From NCBI GenBank assembly GCA_037783415.1, contig JAZGTN010000046.1:5338501-5402500 (forward strand): a stretch of DNA of 64,000 nucleotides, written 5' to 3'. Position 1 is the stretch's first letter, and every line of letters starts with the position of its first letter. This document shows positions 22,441 through 33,170 of the stretch, piece by piece. The notes under the pieces are model-generated. The model searched no databases. It was given only the letters and a program-made list of their open reading frames with translations, and had not been told where the DNA came from. This DNA is from Leptasterias polaris. Taxonomy: Eukaryota; Echinodermata; Asteroidea; Forcipulatida; Asteriidae. A program made the position numbers and the translations under genes.

Positions 22441-22690
22441 CCCTTAAGGTGATCCCCTGGCTGCCGCTTCCCAGGTTGTATCGTAAACTTAGGTGTGATC
22501 CTTGGCTATGTGGCAGTTAACGGTTGTATGGCTTCTGACTGGCACCCCTGAACAAAGATATTGACAAAATAGGGGGACTGCCAACTTAGGGCTACAGTAG
22601 ATACAAATGTAGCTCAGTTGATAGAGCGACGGTTGGTTCAAATCCCGCTCTAGTCAATTTGTTTTTGTTCAACCTCAAATCATTTAAACG
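22441..22690 (+). mobile_element. SINE family 3
   Basis: Contains GTTGTATCGTAAACTTAGGT, GTTGTATGGCTTCTGACTGG, GAACAAAGATATTGACAAAA, then TAGCTCAGTTGATAGAGCG, a good tRNA D-arm/A-box sequence, and GGTTCAAATCCCGCTCTAGT (B box), ending in TTTTGTTCAACC. The tRNA-like part is at the 3' side, which is unusual. The anticodon region is deleted relative to the copy at 43495-43700. Confidence 0.75.
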
Positions 22691-22734
22691 AAATTTACCC
22701 AGGCGGTTTCCCTTGTGGTTTATTAGTTGATATA

Positions 22735-23486
22735 TTTCTTGATGCATAACAGATTCCTGATATTACCTTATCCCCACCCCCACCCCCTATCTCGCTGTTA
22801 CAATGGGTTTAGTCAACGAGACACTCAGTCTGAAGATGACACTGGGGGAATACCTGCTTAATAAAAACACCCAGCAACAAACCTCATACTCTGGAAAGGA
22901 GGGAGGGGGGATGCTGGAAGGAAATGAAATTGTCCACAGGTGCCGTCACTGTTTTCATTCAGCTCAACTTGGGTACTGAGTAAATTAGTCCTGACGTACA
23001 ATTGCTTTCGCAGGAACTACCTGCTGATGCTAGTGTTAGGAAGGCCCCATGGAAAATTGAGCTTGTCATTTGGGACATGGCTATGGGTGCGTTGACTTGT
23101 GGAGTATCAGAGCCTGGGTTCTTCAACCCTGCTAAGTGCACAAATTTGCTAAGCACAAACTATTACTAGTGTGCTAACTGCTAAGCAGAAACAGAGGAAG
23201 TTAATTAAACACATTGCATTTCACATACAACTTTTTATCTATTATTAATTTGTGCTGAAGTGTATGTAGTTTTATTTGTAGACATGTGGTTTTGCTGTTG
23301 TAGATTTTGGCAAAATATTGGTCACAATTAATTATTAAAGTGGTGTTTGCTGCAGACCCACTACATATGCCGAATAATATTAGCAAAGGCTAACGGATGG
23401 TGGTAATGATACTTTTGACTACTGGTGCTTATATTTTTGTAGCTCCAGATTTCTATAAACTTGTGTATGATAGTGTACTTTGTTCA
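22735..23486. other. No gene seen
   Basis: A fragment of GGGCCC subfamily i is likely at 23125-23200 (TGCTAAGTGCAC, GCTAAGCACAAAC, TGCTAAGCAGAAAC). Confidence 0.5.
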
Positions 23487-23722
23487 GGGATGTGATTTCT
23501 CCGTTTTTAACTGGAAATCCGTTTGTTTTGCCCCCCCAAAAAAGAAATCTGTTTTTTAATTTTTTTTTTTTAACTTAAGATCAAATTCATAGAAAATGAA
23601 GATAAAACTATAATGCCCCAGATTGCAGAGTAGGGCTTTTAAAACCGAAGAGAAATTTTATCAGTGGGCTTCGTGCTCGTAAGCTTTCGAGCTCACAAGC
23701 TTTGTGCTTTGCGCTCACAGTT
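23487..23722 (+). repeat. GGGATGTGATTTCTCCG repeat, copy 1
   Basis: Matches 55415-55697 in order: GGGATGTGATT-CTCCGTTTT, GGAAATCCG, T/A runs, GCCCCAGATTGCAGAGTAGG, GCTTTTAAAACC, GTGGGCTTC and GAGCTC-CAAGCTTT. A short minus-strand fragment is at 62063-62107. Confidence 0.75.
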
Positions 23723-24317
23723 CAGTTTGTTGTACCATACACTGAGTAGTATTTGTTGGTCACAGTCCTGTGCATGTAATGTACATGGAGGCCTATATAT
23801 ATATTTTTTATCCATGTATTTTGGTTTACTTTTTTTTAAAATCTCTGACTGTTGTCTATTTTTAGATGATCTTTACTCTTCTTATTATTGTACAAATTAA
23901 ACTCAATTCAGCCTCCTTAGGGCTGTGAAGTTTTTATTTATGAAATAAACCAACAATATATATATATATCTTGAGTACACAATACCAAGTGAATCAGTTG
24001 AGACAGTTCTTAAGTGACTCTGACATGGTCTTGGCCTGTGGGCTTGATGGCGTCCAGTATCTACCAAATCAATCCAGTCATGGGACTTTTGACTAACCTG
24101 GGTGGAAATTGGTGTTGGTGTTACCCCCCCCCCCCCCCCCCCTCCAAGAAATGTGTAGCTATTATCAACCACCACCCCCCCCCCCCCCCCATATACCAAA
24201 CATACTGTTGTCATACTGCAAGGGTAGACATTGATATTGTGTTTGAAAAAGCCATCTGAGGGCCATGGCAGCTCGGGGCTGTATACTCCCCAAAGCCCAA
24301 TGAGCTGAGAAAGTTTA
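23723..24317. other. No gene; two C homopolymers
   Basis: C runs at about 24124-24142 and 24175-24190 are separated by about 33 bp. TATATA at 23956-23970. Open frames here come from the homopolymers. Confidence 0.55.
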
Positions 24318-24425
24318 AAAGGAATGTTATTGGCCTAATGACCAGGACACGAATGTAAAGCCATAAGCGCATTGAGACGTTATTGTAAAATGTGCTATAT
24401 AAGAACTGGTTATTATTATTATTAT
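24318..24425 (+). mobile_element. LINE/SINE 3' tail fragment
   Basis: GCGCATTGAGACG, TGTGCTATATAAGAACTGG and a TTATTATTA tail match the class of tails at 6159-6232 and 49205-49272. No coding part remains. Confidence 0.6.
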
Positions 24426-24924
24426 ATATTATGATGCGTACGAAAAGAAATGGAAGACACTTTGAAATCCTTTTAAAAAGTGGATCAAATGCTCTCATTT
24501 TGATATTTCATGCAACAGCATTATATCTTGCATCATCAATAGAGCTTTCAAGTTGGAGTGATTGATTAAACTGCAGTTAATGACAAAAGAATCTCAGTGC
24601 CTCACCTGCGAAAACTCACATGTAAATTGCAACACAGTTAAAATGGTGAACATTGTTGGGTGAGGTATATTTATTATGTTATATATGTTATGTAGACCTT
24701 TGTCATGCTGTGGTAATCTTAGTCAGGTACCCCGCAGTACAACAGTGACAATGGCAGTTGTAATTCTCACATCATGAAAGGAACCAGACTATCTTGTCCT
24801 TCCAATCTCGGCTGGTTACAACATGGAGTAGAAATCCATGGTTACAATGGATCAAATAGAAGAAAAGCAAGATGGTGGCACCATGATGTGTAGGTCAATT
24901 ATCATCAAGTAATAAACCACAAGG

Positions 24925-25105
24925 GTTGTATCATAAACTTAGGTATGATTCCTGGCAACACGACTGTTACAGGTTGTATGGCTTCTAACTGGCACCCCCT
25001 CCCCTGAGCAAAGATATTGACAAAATATGGAGGCCGCCAAAGTAGTGCACCAGCACGTTAATCCGGAGGTCGCAGTAGTAACATTTTCTCTGTTCAACCC
25101 AAATT
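24925..25105 (+). mobile_element. SINE family 3, degraded copy
   Basis: GTTGTATCATAAACTTAGGT, GTTGTATGGCTTCTAACTGG, AAAGATATTGACAAAAT, TTAATCCGGAGGTCGCAG and CTCTGTTCAACCC, in family order. The B box is lost. Confidence 0.7.
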
Positions 25106-25489
25106 AAGGTATTGTGTATTATAATAATGAAATAAAATACTTCAGCCCCAAAAAGCTAAATGACTTTGAAAGGACATCAAACTGTCAAATTTGCCACATT
25201 ATGGTTTAATAACAAACCACCTGATATAAATGAAAAATAATATCCCTGTAAAGTCTGCCCTATGCTGTACACTGCAGATACCTTCAGGGGGTCGGTGTTA
25301 ACTGCAATTTCAAGGGATACAGCTGGTGGTCTTATCTGGCCACTCATGGCTAGACAGCCACTCAGCCCATGCTCATCAGCCACAACAAATGACCAGTCCC
25401 CCAAGGCAGTATTCTGACCAGAAAGACTGTTTCTTGTTATAAAAAAATATAGGGCACTGCTGGACGATGGATATATTATTCCACTTTTA

Positions 25490-25640
25490 GGTTAAATGAT
25501 TGGTAGAGCTGATAAAATAGTCGCTGACAGTGTTCGCGTTTTGTGTGATCAACCATATATACATGAAATAACAAACCTGTGAAAATTTGGGCTTAATCCA
25601 TTGTGTGAGTGGGGAGAAAATAAAGAAAAACCAAGCACAA
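25490..25640 (+). mobile_element. TTTAAAGG MITE, subtype C, left half
   Basis: GATTGGTAGAGCTGA, GTTTTGTGTGATCAACCATA and GAAATAACAAACCTGTGAAA match 55815-55930 and 57665-57780. Truncated, then followed by a second TTTAAAGG MITE. Confidence 0.65.
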
Positions 25641-25665
25641 TTTTCAGCATGTAACACATTTTCCT

Positions 25666-26037
25666 TTAAAGGGAGGGTATATGCCTTTGGTAATTACTCC
25701 AAAAATTAATGACCATAAAAGCTTACTTGGGAAAGAGCACTGGAGAGCTGTTGATATTATAAAACATTGACACTTTTTGAAGTAATGTGTAGTTATAGAA
25801 AAATATATTTTTTTTCACCATTAAATTTGAATCTGAGAAAGCTGAATCTGGGAAAGCTTCCTGAAAGCACACAATTCTATTTCGACGAGGATGTGTTTTT
25901 CTTTCAATATTTCCTTGCACCTTTGATGACCATTTGAGCCCAAATTTGTAAAGGGTTCGTTATTTTATGCATATGTTGGGGCACACCAAGTGATGATACT
26001 GGTCTTTGACAATTACCAAAAGTACCCTACCTTTTAT
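25666..26037 (-). mobile_element. TTTAAAGG palindromic MITE, subtype A
   Basis: Starts CCTTTAAAGGGAGGGTATAT and TTGGTAATTACTCC and ends TGACAATTACCAAAAGTACC. Centre has paired GAATCTGAGAAAGC words. Relatives at 33470-33875, 51773-52050 and 53110-53392. Confidence 0.85.
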
Positions 26038-26040
26038 TGT

Positions 26041-26804
26041 GGTTGTAACAACCCAATTGTTTTAGTTTTCCAGTGATACAGTTGTCTTGAATTTGACTTC
26101 ATTTTTCAGAGGGAAATATGTCACAGAAGAAAATGTTCTAAAATTGACTTTATAATCAGTAAGCTTTCAGACTGAAATTTAACAATGATGTTTTTTACCC
26201 AGTTACCAATCCTGTATAACACCTTTAATCGAAGTACAGAAAAAGCACATATCATTACCCCCACTCCCAAATATAGAAACGATAGTAGTAATAATAATAA
26301 TACTATAGAGAGATGGGAGAGAGTTAAAGAGGAAAACTTTGTAGAAGTATATCTTTGTTTTTCAGTGGCAATTGTCATTTGACCTCTTGTGCCATTGTTT
26401 TGATAATAAAAAGTGGCACCCTTTGTGGCCTTCCCCATGAGACAAATGGTTTGCTCTTAGACATGTTTGTGATATCCTTTGTTGACAAGCATTGGTTAAA
26501 TTGTGACAGCCCTTTTCAATCTCTCCACCCCACCTCCCCTCTCCACAAAGAAGAAAAACAATGGGGGAAAAATAAATTGTCAAGTTGTTTGCCTGTGGCC
26601 ATTTTGATAGCATCTCTTGGCCCACATTTCTTTCCAAAGGAAGTGTGGCACCAGCAGAGTGTGCATGTCACATTAGATTAAGGGGTTGGCAAGGTTAATG
26701 GGGGGTCCACCTGTCCACATTACACTTGATGCTAAACTAGCATTGTTGAAAGGACATTGTATTGAGATGAGAGGATGGTGCCCCAGTTTGGCTTCCTGGT
26801 TGCC
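26041..26804. other. No gene seen
   Basis: Short overlapping ORFs on both strands, an AGTAATAATAATAATAC stretch at 26285-26303, nothing assignable. Confidence 0.5.
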
Positions 26805-26813
26805 CTATGTCAA

Positions 26814-27639
26814 GGGTTGTTCTAAAACCCCCTCGACCCCCACGACCCACGACCCCCTCGACCCCTCGACTTATGCTCGATTTTTTTTTATGTACACCAA
26901 AATTGCCACATGACACGATCTCAGCCAATCACGCACGAAGCAAACTGCGCGTGATTGGCTGAGATCGGGTACTGTGGCAATTTTGGTGTACAGAAAAAAA
27001 ATCGCGGCATTTCCAAGCGTATCTCTTGGCCGACCCGAGCCTGAATAGGAGTATATCCCAACTGGGATCCTGCGTTTACCGCCCGAGTACGATTTAGGCC
27101 AACTCATTACGTGATGATCAGGCAGACTCATTTCCGGCTGATCGCTCCCGTCCGTGTCAACAATTACTACTTGCTCTATGCGGAGCTCGAGGTTGTAGAC
27201 CCGACCGACCATGGCCCACACGTGTTTTGGGGTTGTCAGTCTCCCACACCCGGGCCCCCGACCATATGAAACGAGATCATGATCGGTGTGCACGTAACGT
27301 GCACACAGACTGGCAAACAATTGTTGACAACAACACGAAATTATTTGACATGCTTACCTCTCTTCTTGTGTCGTGACTCTCACTCGGTCGGTGCAACACC
27401 ACTGACTCTGGACGTATGGTCTGTTGGTCATCAGCAGGTCGCCGGAAGGAAGTCGCGTCGCCAGACCAGCTAGCTCTTTGGATCACACGCTGTGAATTCT
27501 AAATCGGGAACTTAATTCTTACTCGGCCGTAAAGCGATGTGTTATGAATTGGAATTGGGACACGTTTCGATAACGGGGCGGACGTCGAGGGGTCGAGGGG
27601 TCGTGGGTCGTGGGGGTCGAGGGGGTTTTAGAACAACCC
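26814..27639. mobile_element. 826-bp element with 57-bp inverted ends and 9-bp target duplication (Mutator-like)
   Basis: Inverted ends begin GGGTTGTTCTAAAACCCCCT and match over about 57 bp with one indel; they are built of CGACCC/CACGACC words. The perfect direct repeat CTATGTCAA flanks it at 26805-26813 and 27640-27648. Long inverted ends with a 9-bp duplication are typical of Mutator-like elements (MULEs). Inside are a second palindrome (26876-27005, GTACACCAAAATTGCCAC arms with CAGCCAATCACGC) and a CpG-rich stretch holding minus-strand open frames with a splice donor. No transposase domain is visible. The base composition differs sharply from the surroundings, as expected for a captured host fragment. 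Confidence 0.9.
27358..27486 (-). pseudogene. Exon-like ORF inside the MULE-like element, 43 codons plus GT donor
   Basis: A minus-strand ATG at 27486 opens 43 codons rich in Arg/Ser/Asp (start MIQRASWSGDATSFRRPADD) that end GAG|GTAAGC at 27358/27357, a good 5' splice site in phase 0. Further along the same strand, 27227-27000 stays open from a second ATG (MVGRVYNLELRIEQ) for about 70 codons with GC-rich third positions until a palindrome. Together they look like two exons of a captured gene, but I do not recognise the protein and see no clear acceptor. MULEs elsewhere are known to carry gene fragments. Confidence 0.4.
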
Positions 27640-27791
27640 CTATGTCAACCCTTCTCACTTCAGTTTTCCTATCTATACTCCTAGTCCTATCCAGGACTCT
27701 TCCTCTGTGCTGTACACAGATACAGAGTCCTAAATATTAGGGCCCGTTTCTGGGGCGGAAAATTTTCAAAGGTTAATAACTAAAATCTTAC

Positions 27792-27842
27792 CTGCAAGAA
27801 GCCACTAATTTCACCGGATTCACATTCCATGGCGGCATACAT
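27792..27842 (-). pseudogene. Outward-facing 17-codon ATG exon, left arm
   Basis: Minus-strand ATGTATGCCGCCATGG opens MYAAMECESGEISGFLQ and runs to CAG|GTAAGA at 27792/27791. The donor is a strong consensus and the phase is 0. The second ATG, in GCCGCCATGG, has an excellent start context and a YY1-like core. Function unknown. Confidence 0.4.
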
Positions 27843-28297
27843 TTTTCTGCGATGGGTTTTGGACAGCATACATTCCTCAAAAATCTGTAATTTTCATGAA
27901 ATAATGCAGCTCTCAACGTTAAGAAATTATGCCAACCTTAAACACAGTTTATTGAGAAAAACCAAGATGCGGGCGATTGCGTGTGTTCGCGTATGTCTGC
28001 GCGGGTGCCGATTAAGCATACCGCAAAACGCGCCGATTAAGCATACCGCAAAACGCGCCAAATTTGTTTCTCACTTTTTGGTCACAGTATCTTGACTGCA
28101 CAGCGTTAACATGCGAACGCAACGCAAGATATGCGGATCAAGCATCCTGCGTCTTACACGCGAATGTATGCGTACGCTCGACAGACAACTTTTTGAAGAA
28201 AAAAAAAAAAGTATTTTTTAATGTTGAGAGCTGCATTATTTCATGAAAATTACGGATTTTTGAGGAATGTATGCTGTCCAAAACCCATCGCAGAAAA

Positions 28298-28348
28298 ATG
28301 TATGCCGCCATGGAATGTGAATCCGGTGAAATTAGTGTCTTCTTGCAG
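28298..28348 (+). pseudogene. Outward-facing 17-codon ATG exon, right arm
   Basis: Plus-strand counterpart of 27792-27842, with one change (Gly to Val at 14), ending CAG|GTAACA. The donor is weaker than in the left arm. Arms this similar may be kept alike by gene conversion or by recent origin. Confidence 0.4.
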
Positions 28349-28613
28349 GTAACATTTGAGTTATGAAGCTTTGATAATTTTCCGCCCCAGAAATGGACCC
28401 TGATGTCACTGTAGTAATACAAAAGTGAAAGGCCGTCATGGCTATCTATACTCCCTACTCACATGCATTGCAATACAGGGGGATGGCTTAGGTGTCCCTA
28501 CTTGATCAAATGGTCCCTTTGGGGCACCTCCTGGCTGGTGCATCTAGTAATCCTGACAGGTACATGAAGGGCTGCACAAGAAAGTTGTTCCATGGGTTAA
28601 GTAAAATATGTTT

Positions 28614-28745
28614 ACCTCCACCAAGGAGGTTATGTTTTTACCCCTGTTTGTTTGTCTGTCTGTTACCAATTATGCACAAATTGATTCCCAAAATGGGGAG
28701 TGTGGCAGATAAGCTGCATGTGAGGTTTTCGCAAGGGGTCAATTG
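28614..28745 (+). repeat. Widespread invertebrate repeat (CCAAGGAGGTTATGTTTT)
   Basis: ACCTCCACCAAGGAGGTTAT, a T-rich stretch and GTTTGTTTGTCTGTCTGTT form a motif I remember from repeats in many marine invertebrates. ACCTCC-CC-AAGGAGGT is a perfect small hairpin. The identification is from memory only. Confidence 0.5.
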
Positions 28746-29735
28746 GGGATAGTTGGTTGGTGACACAAAACCTGCAACTTAGCCCTGACATAACTGTATA
28801 AAAAAACTGTACATTCTTTTACCTGGTCAGAATGTGACTCCCAGGGGATTGTACACATCTCAATACCTTTTAATGACCACTTGAAACAATGCAATCCAAT
28901 CAGTCACCAACCCCCAGATCATTAACCAAATATTTGCAGAATGCCCATTTGGAATTTTTCCTTGTCTTCACCAGGCTGAGTGTCTTTTCCCAGGGTGAGG
29001 GGGGAAGATGACAGACAGGTGTGTGGTGTCCCAGCTCATTCTGGTTACTTCTATACATCTTATTGGATAGGGTACCACTCTGTCTGTGGTGACACATCTC
29101 AAAGGGGACCTACCCTTATCCGAAACCGTAGACATAGGTGGCATATAACTTCACAGATGTTGCACACATTTTTAGATTTGTCATGGTGATTGACATAAAA
29201 ACTTACTTCTCTACCCAATTTGATTACAATCTTTCCTTGGCCTCGCGGACACACCCTGTTGTATTTATGGAAGCAGGCATACTGTGTACATATCAGAATG
29301 GAAAAAGGATGATTTGAGAAATAAGGACCAGCCCTTGTTGAATGAGAAAATTTCTAGGTTGACAACTTCATTGCAAGTTGTCATATTTAATATATTTAAG
29401 ACCTACTTGTAGACAGTCTACCAAACAAATAGAGTTGTATCAATGACTCTTTTGAGAACCCACACAATACGGGTGATTTGTAAAACAAGTGCGCCCTCTG
29501 TAGTCTGCTCAGGAGAGGCCATTTTTGTCGTGCTTCATGAAAAAGAGTTGGCAAGTTTCAGTCCTGCGCATGCACCCGCTGCATGACTCCTGATAGTTTA
29601 CGCTCAATTGTGGTTTGCAAAGCAGCAATGTCAAACTGCCTAAGCACTGTGTTAAAACGTTACTTATGAAGTGTTGACCTGTGAAAAAAAAGAAGTCCAC
29701 ATAATGTAGGGACTTGAAACACTATGTGGACTTGC
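28746..29735. other. No gene seen
   Basis: GCGCCCTCTGTAGTC at 29490 is CTCF-like but isolated. No exon-like ORF. Confidence 0.5.
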
Positions 29736-29772
29736 ACACGTCCACACGTCCACACGTCCACACGTCCACACA
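29736..29772. repeat. 8-9 bp tandem array (CCACACGT)
   Basis: Four to five units of CGTCCACA; short simple repeat. Confidence 0.8.
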
Positions 29773-29935
29773 GTGTTTTTTTTACAGTGTTGAAGAATCT
29801 GTTGAAGAAGTGCACAGAGCAAAGGATTGTCCACAGAGTGTATGCAACGATACAGAGCTGTGTGGAGTTCCGAGTGTTATTTGAGTGTAGTAGACATTTT
29901 GGGGGAAAATGGCCTCTCCGTGGTAAACTATAATA

Positions 29936-30018
29936 TAATGAGCACTTTGAGAAGCCCTTATCAGGTGTGATAAAGTTAAATATAAGAACTGCGTAGAATT
30001 ATTATTATTATTATTATA
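29936..30018 (+). mobile_element. LINE/SINE 3' tail fragment
   Basis: GAGCACTTTGAGAAGCC, AAATATAAGAACTG and an ATTATTATTATTATTA tail match the class of tail at 24318-24425. Confidence 0.5.
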
Positions 30019-31165
30019 AAAGTAATCGGTAAGAGCATTTTGCTGCATTGCCCCTTTTGGATGCTGGCAAAAAGTTGCCTGTTCTCGGACTCTACACAGC
30101 TGCAACAAGTCTAAGCCAAAAGATGGAGCTGAAACAGACTGAATTCCAACACATCAACAGTAAATGGGAAATAATTCAGAAAGGGTGTGTACACCATACA
30201 TGTAATCACCCTAAATTTGTTTTTGCGAATAGTACATTTACGGCACCAAACAGCTGCTTGGTGAATGGCATATGGCCAGAAGATGGGCTTTGCCAGAAAT
30301 TTTCACAAACAACTTGTTTACTGCATGAATTAGTACAAGTGGACTAAAATAAGACCTGTTGACAGTGTTTGAAAACCTACAACAGCAAATGGTCTAACGA
30401 CTATCTTGAATTATGTTACTTAACTAATTAAGTGAAAATTTCCGTTTTAAAATGTTTAGCATTACTATTTAGAACAATGCACTGTGACATCAATGTTGTC
30501 TGCAAGGGAATGTTGTACCCAATACAAAGTTAAAACTGGCTTATTGAATTTGTTTCCTCATAAAGTGACAACATCCACCATTGTGGAGAGATGATGTCAT
30601 AATAATCCAAGCCCTTCCTTGTTTTTGCTTTGAATTTTTACAAATAAAATTCAACCAATGCTGAAGCATGTTATTTAGAACATTTGACATCCATTTCTGC
30701 AAAGTTTAGAAAACAATGTACTTGGCTTTGCTTTAGATGCTCTGCTTCAAGTTAGAATGGTAGGCTGCATGTTTTGGTTGGTAAGCCGTTTGCAACAATT
30801 AATTGTATTTTCAGCCAGATTATGAGTTAGATTTTTGGAGTAATGTCTGGTACATTGACTTAATTGGTCACAACTGCACACTAAAATAGGATTCCCCAGA
30901 CTTTTTAAGACAGTATCAATACAATGTATGTCACATGGTTCTGGGCAAGCTGTTGTCTAGCAGCCTCCAGATGAGCGAACCCTGGTACTATTGTGCCATA
31001 TACTACATTCATCCAGAATTGGGTATCGGTGTTCACCATCACCATGCCAAAGCATGTCACATAGCAACTGTCTGTAGTCTGAGGAATTCAATTTTAAGCA
31101 GTCACTTGTGACTAAGCAACTCATACTTCATACTTAGAAGTCTTCCTTGTATTGTCTTCGTTCTT
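30019..31165. other. No gene seen
   Basis: ORF at 30048-30347 (+, 99 codons) has no recognisable features. Confidence 0.5.
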
Positions 31166-31428
31166 CTGTATGCGGATGTCTTGATGTTCCCAAATCTCAC
31201 GTTCAGGCTGGTGACTTGGGCTTTTTCTGTATCTGCCCCTTGGCTATGGAATAAACTTCCCACTCATGTTAGAAGTTCAACTGGTCTCACTGCCCTTAAA
31301 AAGGCCTTCAAGACCCATCTTTTCTCTGCTCGCTTGTAATCTGGGTTTCTCTAGTCTGCCCCCCGCACCCTTTTTTTGCATCTTCTGGTAAAAGGCGCTT
31401 TATAAATGTCCTGTTTATTATTATTACC
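31166..31428 (+). mobile_element. 5'-truncated LINE, extreme 3' end
   Basis: A 57-codon open frame (31166-31339) ends with SAPWLWNKLPTHVR and ALKKAFKTHLFSARL, the same C-terminal block as in 5550-6232 (SLWNNLP, FKSLLKTHLF). The 3' UTR has AAGGCGCTTTATAAATG and a TTATTATTA tail. A second L2/CR1-like LINE subfamily. Confidence 0.88.
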
Positions 31429-32790
31429 AGACATTATCAAAATCTAACTCGAAAATGGCCTTTTGGAAAGAGGTATTTGTTTTTAGACTGAGCTGTTTGA
31501 TTTTTTTTCTCACATAGCCAACTCAGCGTACGAAAATACTTAGTACTATTCATACTGGGTTCCTAAGTGATAAGCACTGGGGAGTTTGATTCAAAATGAA
31601 TCACGTACCTACATGTACACTGTAGCATATTAATATCTATTCTTCCTGTCTGGATATTTATTAAGACATAAATATTGTCTGCAAACTTCAGTCCCTCAGG
31701 AGATTTCTTTTTTGGGGGGACTTGTTCCTACTGATAAAGATTGGCCTTGTTTCCTACTCCAGCAGGAAGCATTCTGTTATTATGTAAGTGGTTTCCATTG
31801 AATACAATCACAAAAGGGAGGAACAACGGAAAGGAACGTTGAAATGTGCATCTGAAACTTCTTTACATTTAACATTTTGATTGAACATGTGAACCAGCCA
31901 AAATACCATGTCACATGTACCGTATTTTCCTGCGGATAAGACGCTCGGCGGACAAGACGCAGGACCCTAAAATGACCCCCAAAAAATTCAATCGTCAGCA
32001 GAAAAGACGCACCGCCGCACAAGACGCATGTTTAACAGCACACAGAAGAACACCAGGCGCCACCCGGTGTCGGTACATTGACACAAAGACGTCATTTTGT
32101 TGCCTTTTGGAGCGTTCACACTATTCGAAGCATGAATGAAACCGTAACCACATGGGCGTGTAGAGCCATGCAGAAAAGACCAACGTAAATTGATACCGAC
32201 CTTCGTCCATCCATTCAGCCAACGCTGTGCATTGTTAATAATATGAAGTCCGGCCCAATCAGCGGCCAGAAACAATGGTCCACGCACTGTCTGAAGATAT
32301 TGCAACACGAACCCAGGCCCTCCTAGCATGAACATCCGACGTCCCACAATGAGGATCCTTGCTGATAAAGACAGGTTACCAGTCTAAGTCCCTCCGAGCC
32401 AGTAGATGTTGCGCCCTCTACCGGTGACTAATACCAAAACTAGCGTCGCCTTTATATATACCTTACGCAAATAATCCCCACACCCGGGAAGACGTAACAA
32501 AATGTTTCATTATATATATTTGTTTAAGTTTTTGTAATGTGTTTCTTTTTGTATATAAAATTCTTTTCCATTATTTCAAACCTTTAATTTGTTAATCTCG
32601 TTCATAAGATTTTGTTTTAAAGTTCTTTTTATTTATTTCAAACTTATAATCTCGTTCATAAGATATTTGTTTAAAACATCTATCCTCTTCTTAAATAATG
32701 TTAGTTTTGTTTTCAAGGGTCATTACCTTGTTTTCAAGGATAATTTTTTTAATTTGATAAATGAAATAAACGAAACAGACACATGAACCA

Positions 32791-32824
32791 TCTCTTTTCT
32801 CGTTTGGTCGTCCTGAAAAGGACG
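32791..32824 (-). promoter_or_regulatory. Histone 3'-end-like stem-loop with purine-rich downstream element
   Basis: On the minus strand: CCAAC, then CGTCCT-TTTC-AGGACG, then ACCAAACGAGAAAAGAGA. This fits the metazoan replication-dependent histone terminator (six-base stem with invariant second G-C pair and pyrimidine 5' side, UUUC loop, ACC flank, purine-rich U7-binding element). The one departure is C-G instead of G-C at the stem base. No histone reading frame is recognisable upstream on the minus strand, so it is either a relic of a captured histone gene or chance. Confidence 0.4.
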
Positions 32825-33057
32825 GTTGGTTTTGTTGGTTCTTCAACATCAAGCCATAATAGTACGTCAAGCACACTTCGGAGATATTCTGTACAATAAA
32901 AACCCTCAAAGTTCACCACACAATAGAGGTTGGGTGAATGCCGTTTGTACAACAGCATTGACAGTAAATCTGATTGCAGCATTTTCGGAACGAATACGCG
33001 GCCACACAGAAAAACGTTTGTACGACGCCGACGTCTGTTGGACCGAAAGTACCAACA

Positions 33058-33170
33058 CATTGCGGCATTGTTGGAATGAAAGCACGGTCATGGGGGATGA
33101 ACAAGTTGCGGCATTGTTGGAATGAAAGGACAGTCTGGGGGATTGCGGCATTGTTGGAATGAAAATACGG
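33058..33170. repeat. Three-copy short repeat inside the TA-flanked element
   Basis: TTGCGGCATTGTTGGAATGA occurs at about 33061, 33107 and 33143 with variable spacers. Possibly subterminal binding repeats. Confidence 0.75.

Larger units (their letters stand above)
27740..28400. mobile_element. Palindromic element with a CpG-rich centre and an ATG exon in each arm
   Basis: Arms 27740-27925 and 28212-28400 are inverted copies (ends GGGCCCGTTTCTGGGGCGG and CCGCCCCAGAAATGGACCC). Flanks are TTA and TGA, so a TNA-type target duplication is possible but not clean. The 286-bp centre is rich in CpG with two copies of GCCGATTAAGCATACCGC, and an A-run at 28199-28210. Each arm encodes the same 17-codon exon-like stretch reading outward and ending in CAG|GTAA. 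No transposase. Confidence 0.88.

Noticed and set aside
22611..22660. Functional tRNA with TAGCTCAGTTGATAGAGCG
   Set aside because: The anticodon arm is deleted and no acceptor stem closes; it is part of SINE family 3.
24014..24259. Proline/glycine-rich ORFs on both strands
   Set aside because: They are produced by two C homopolymers.
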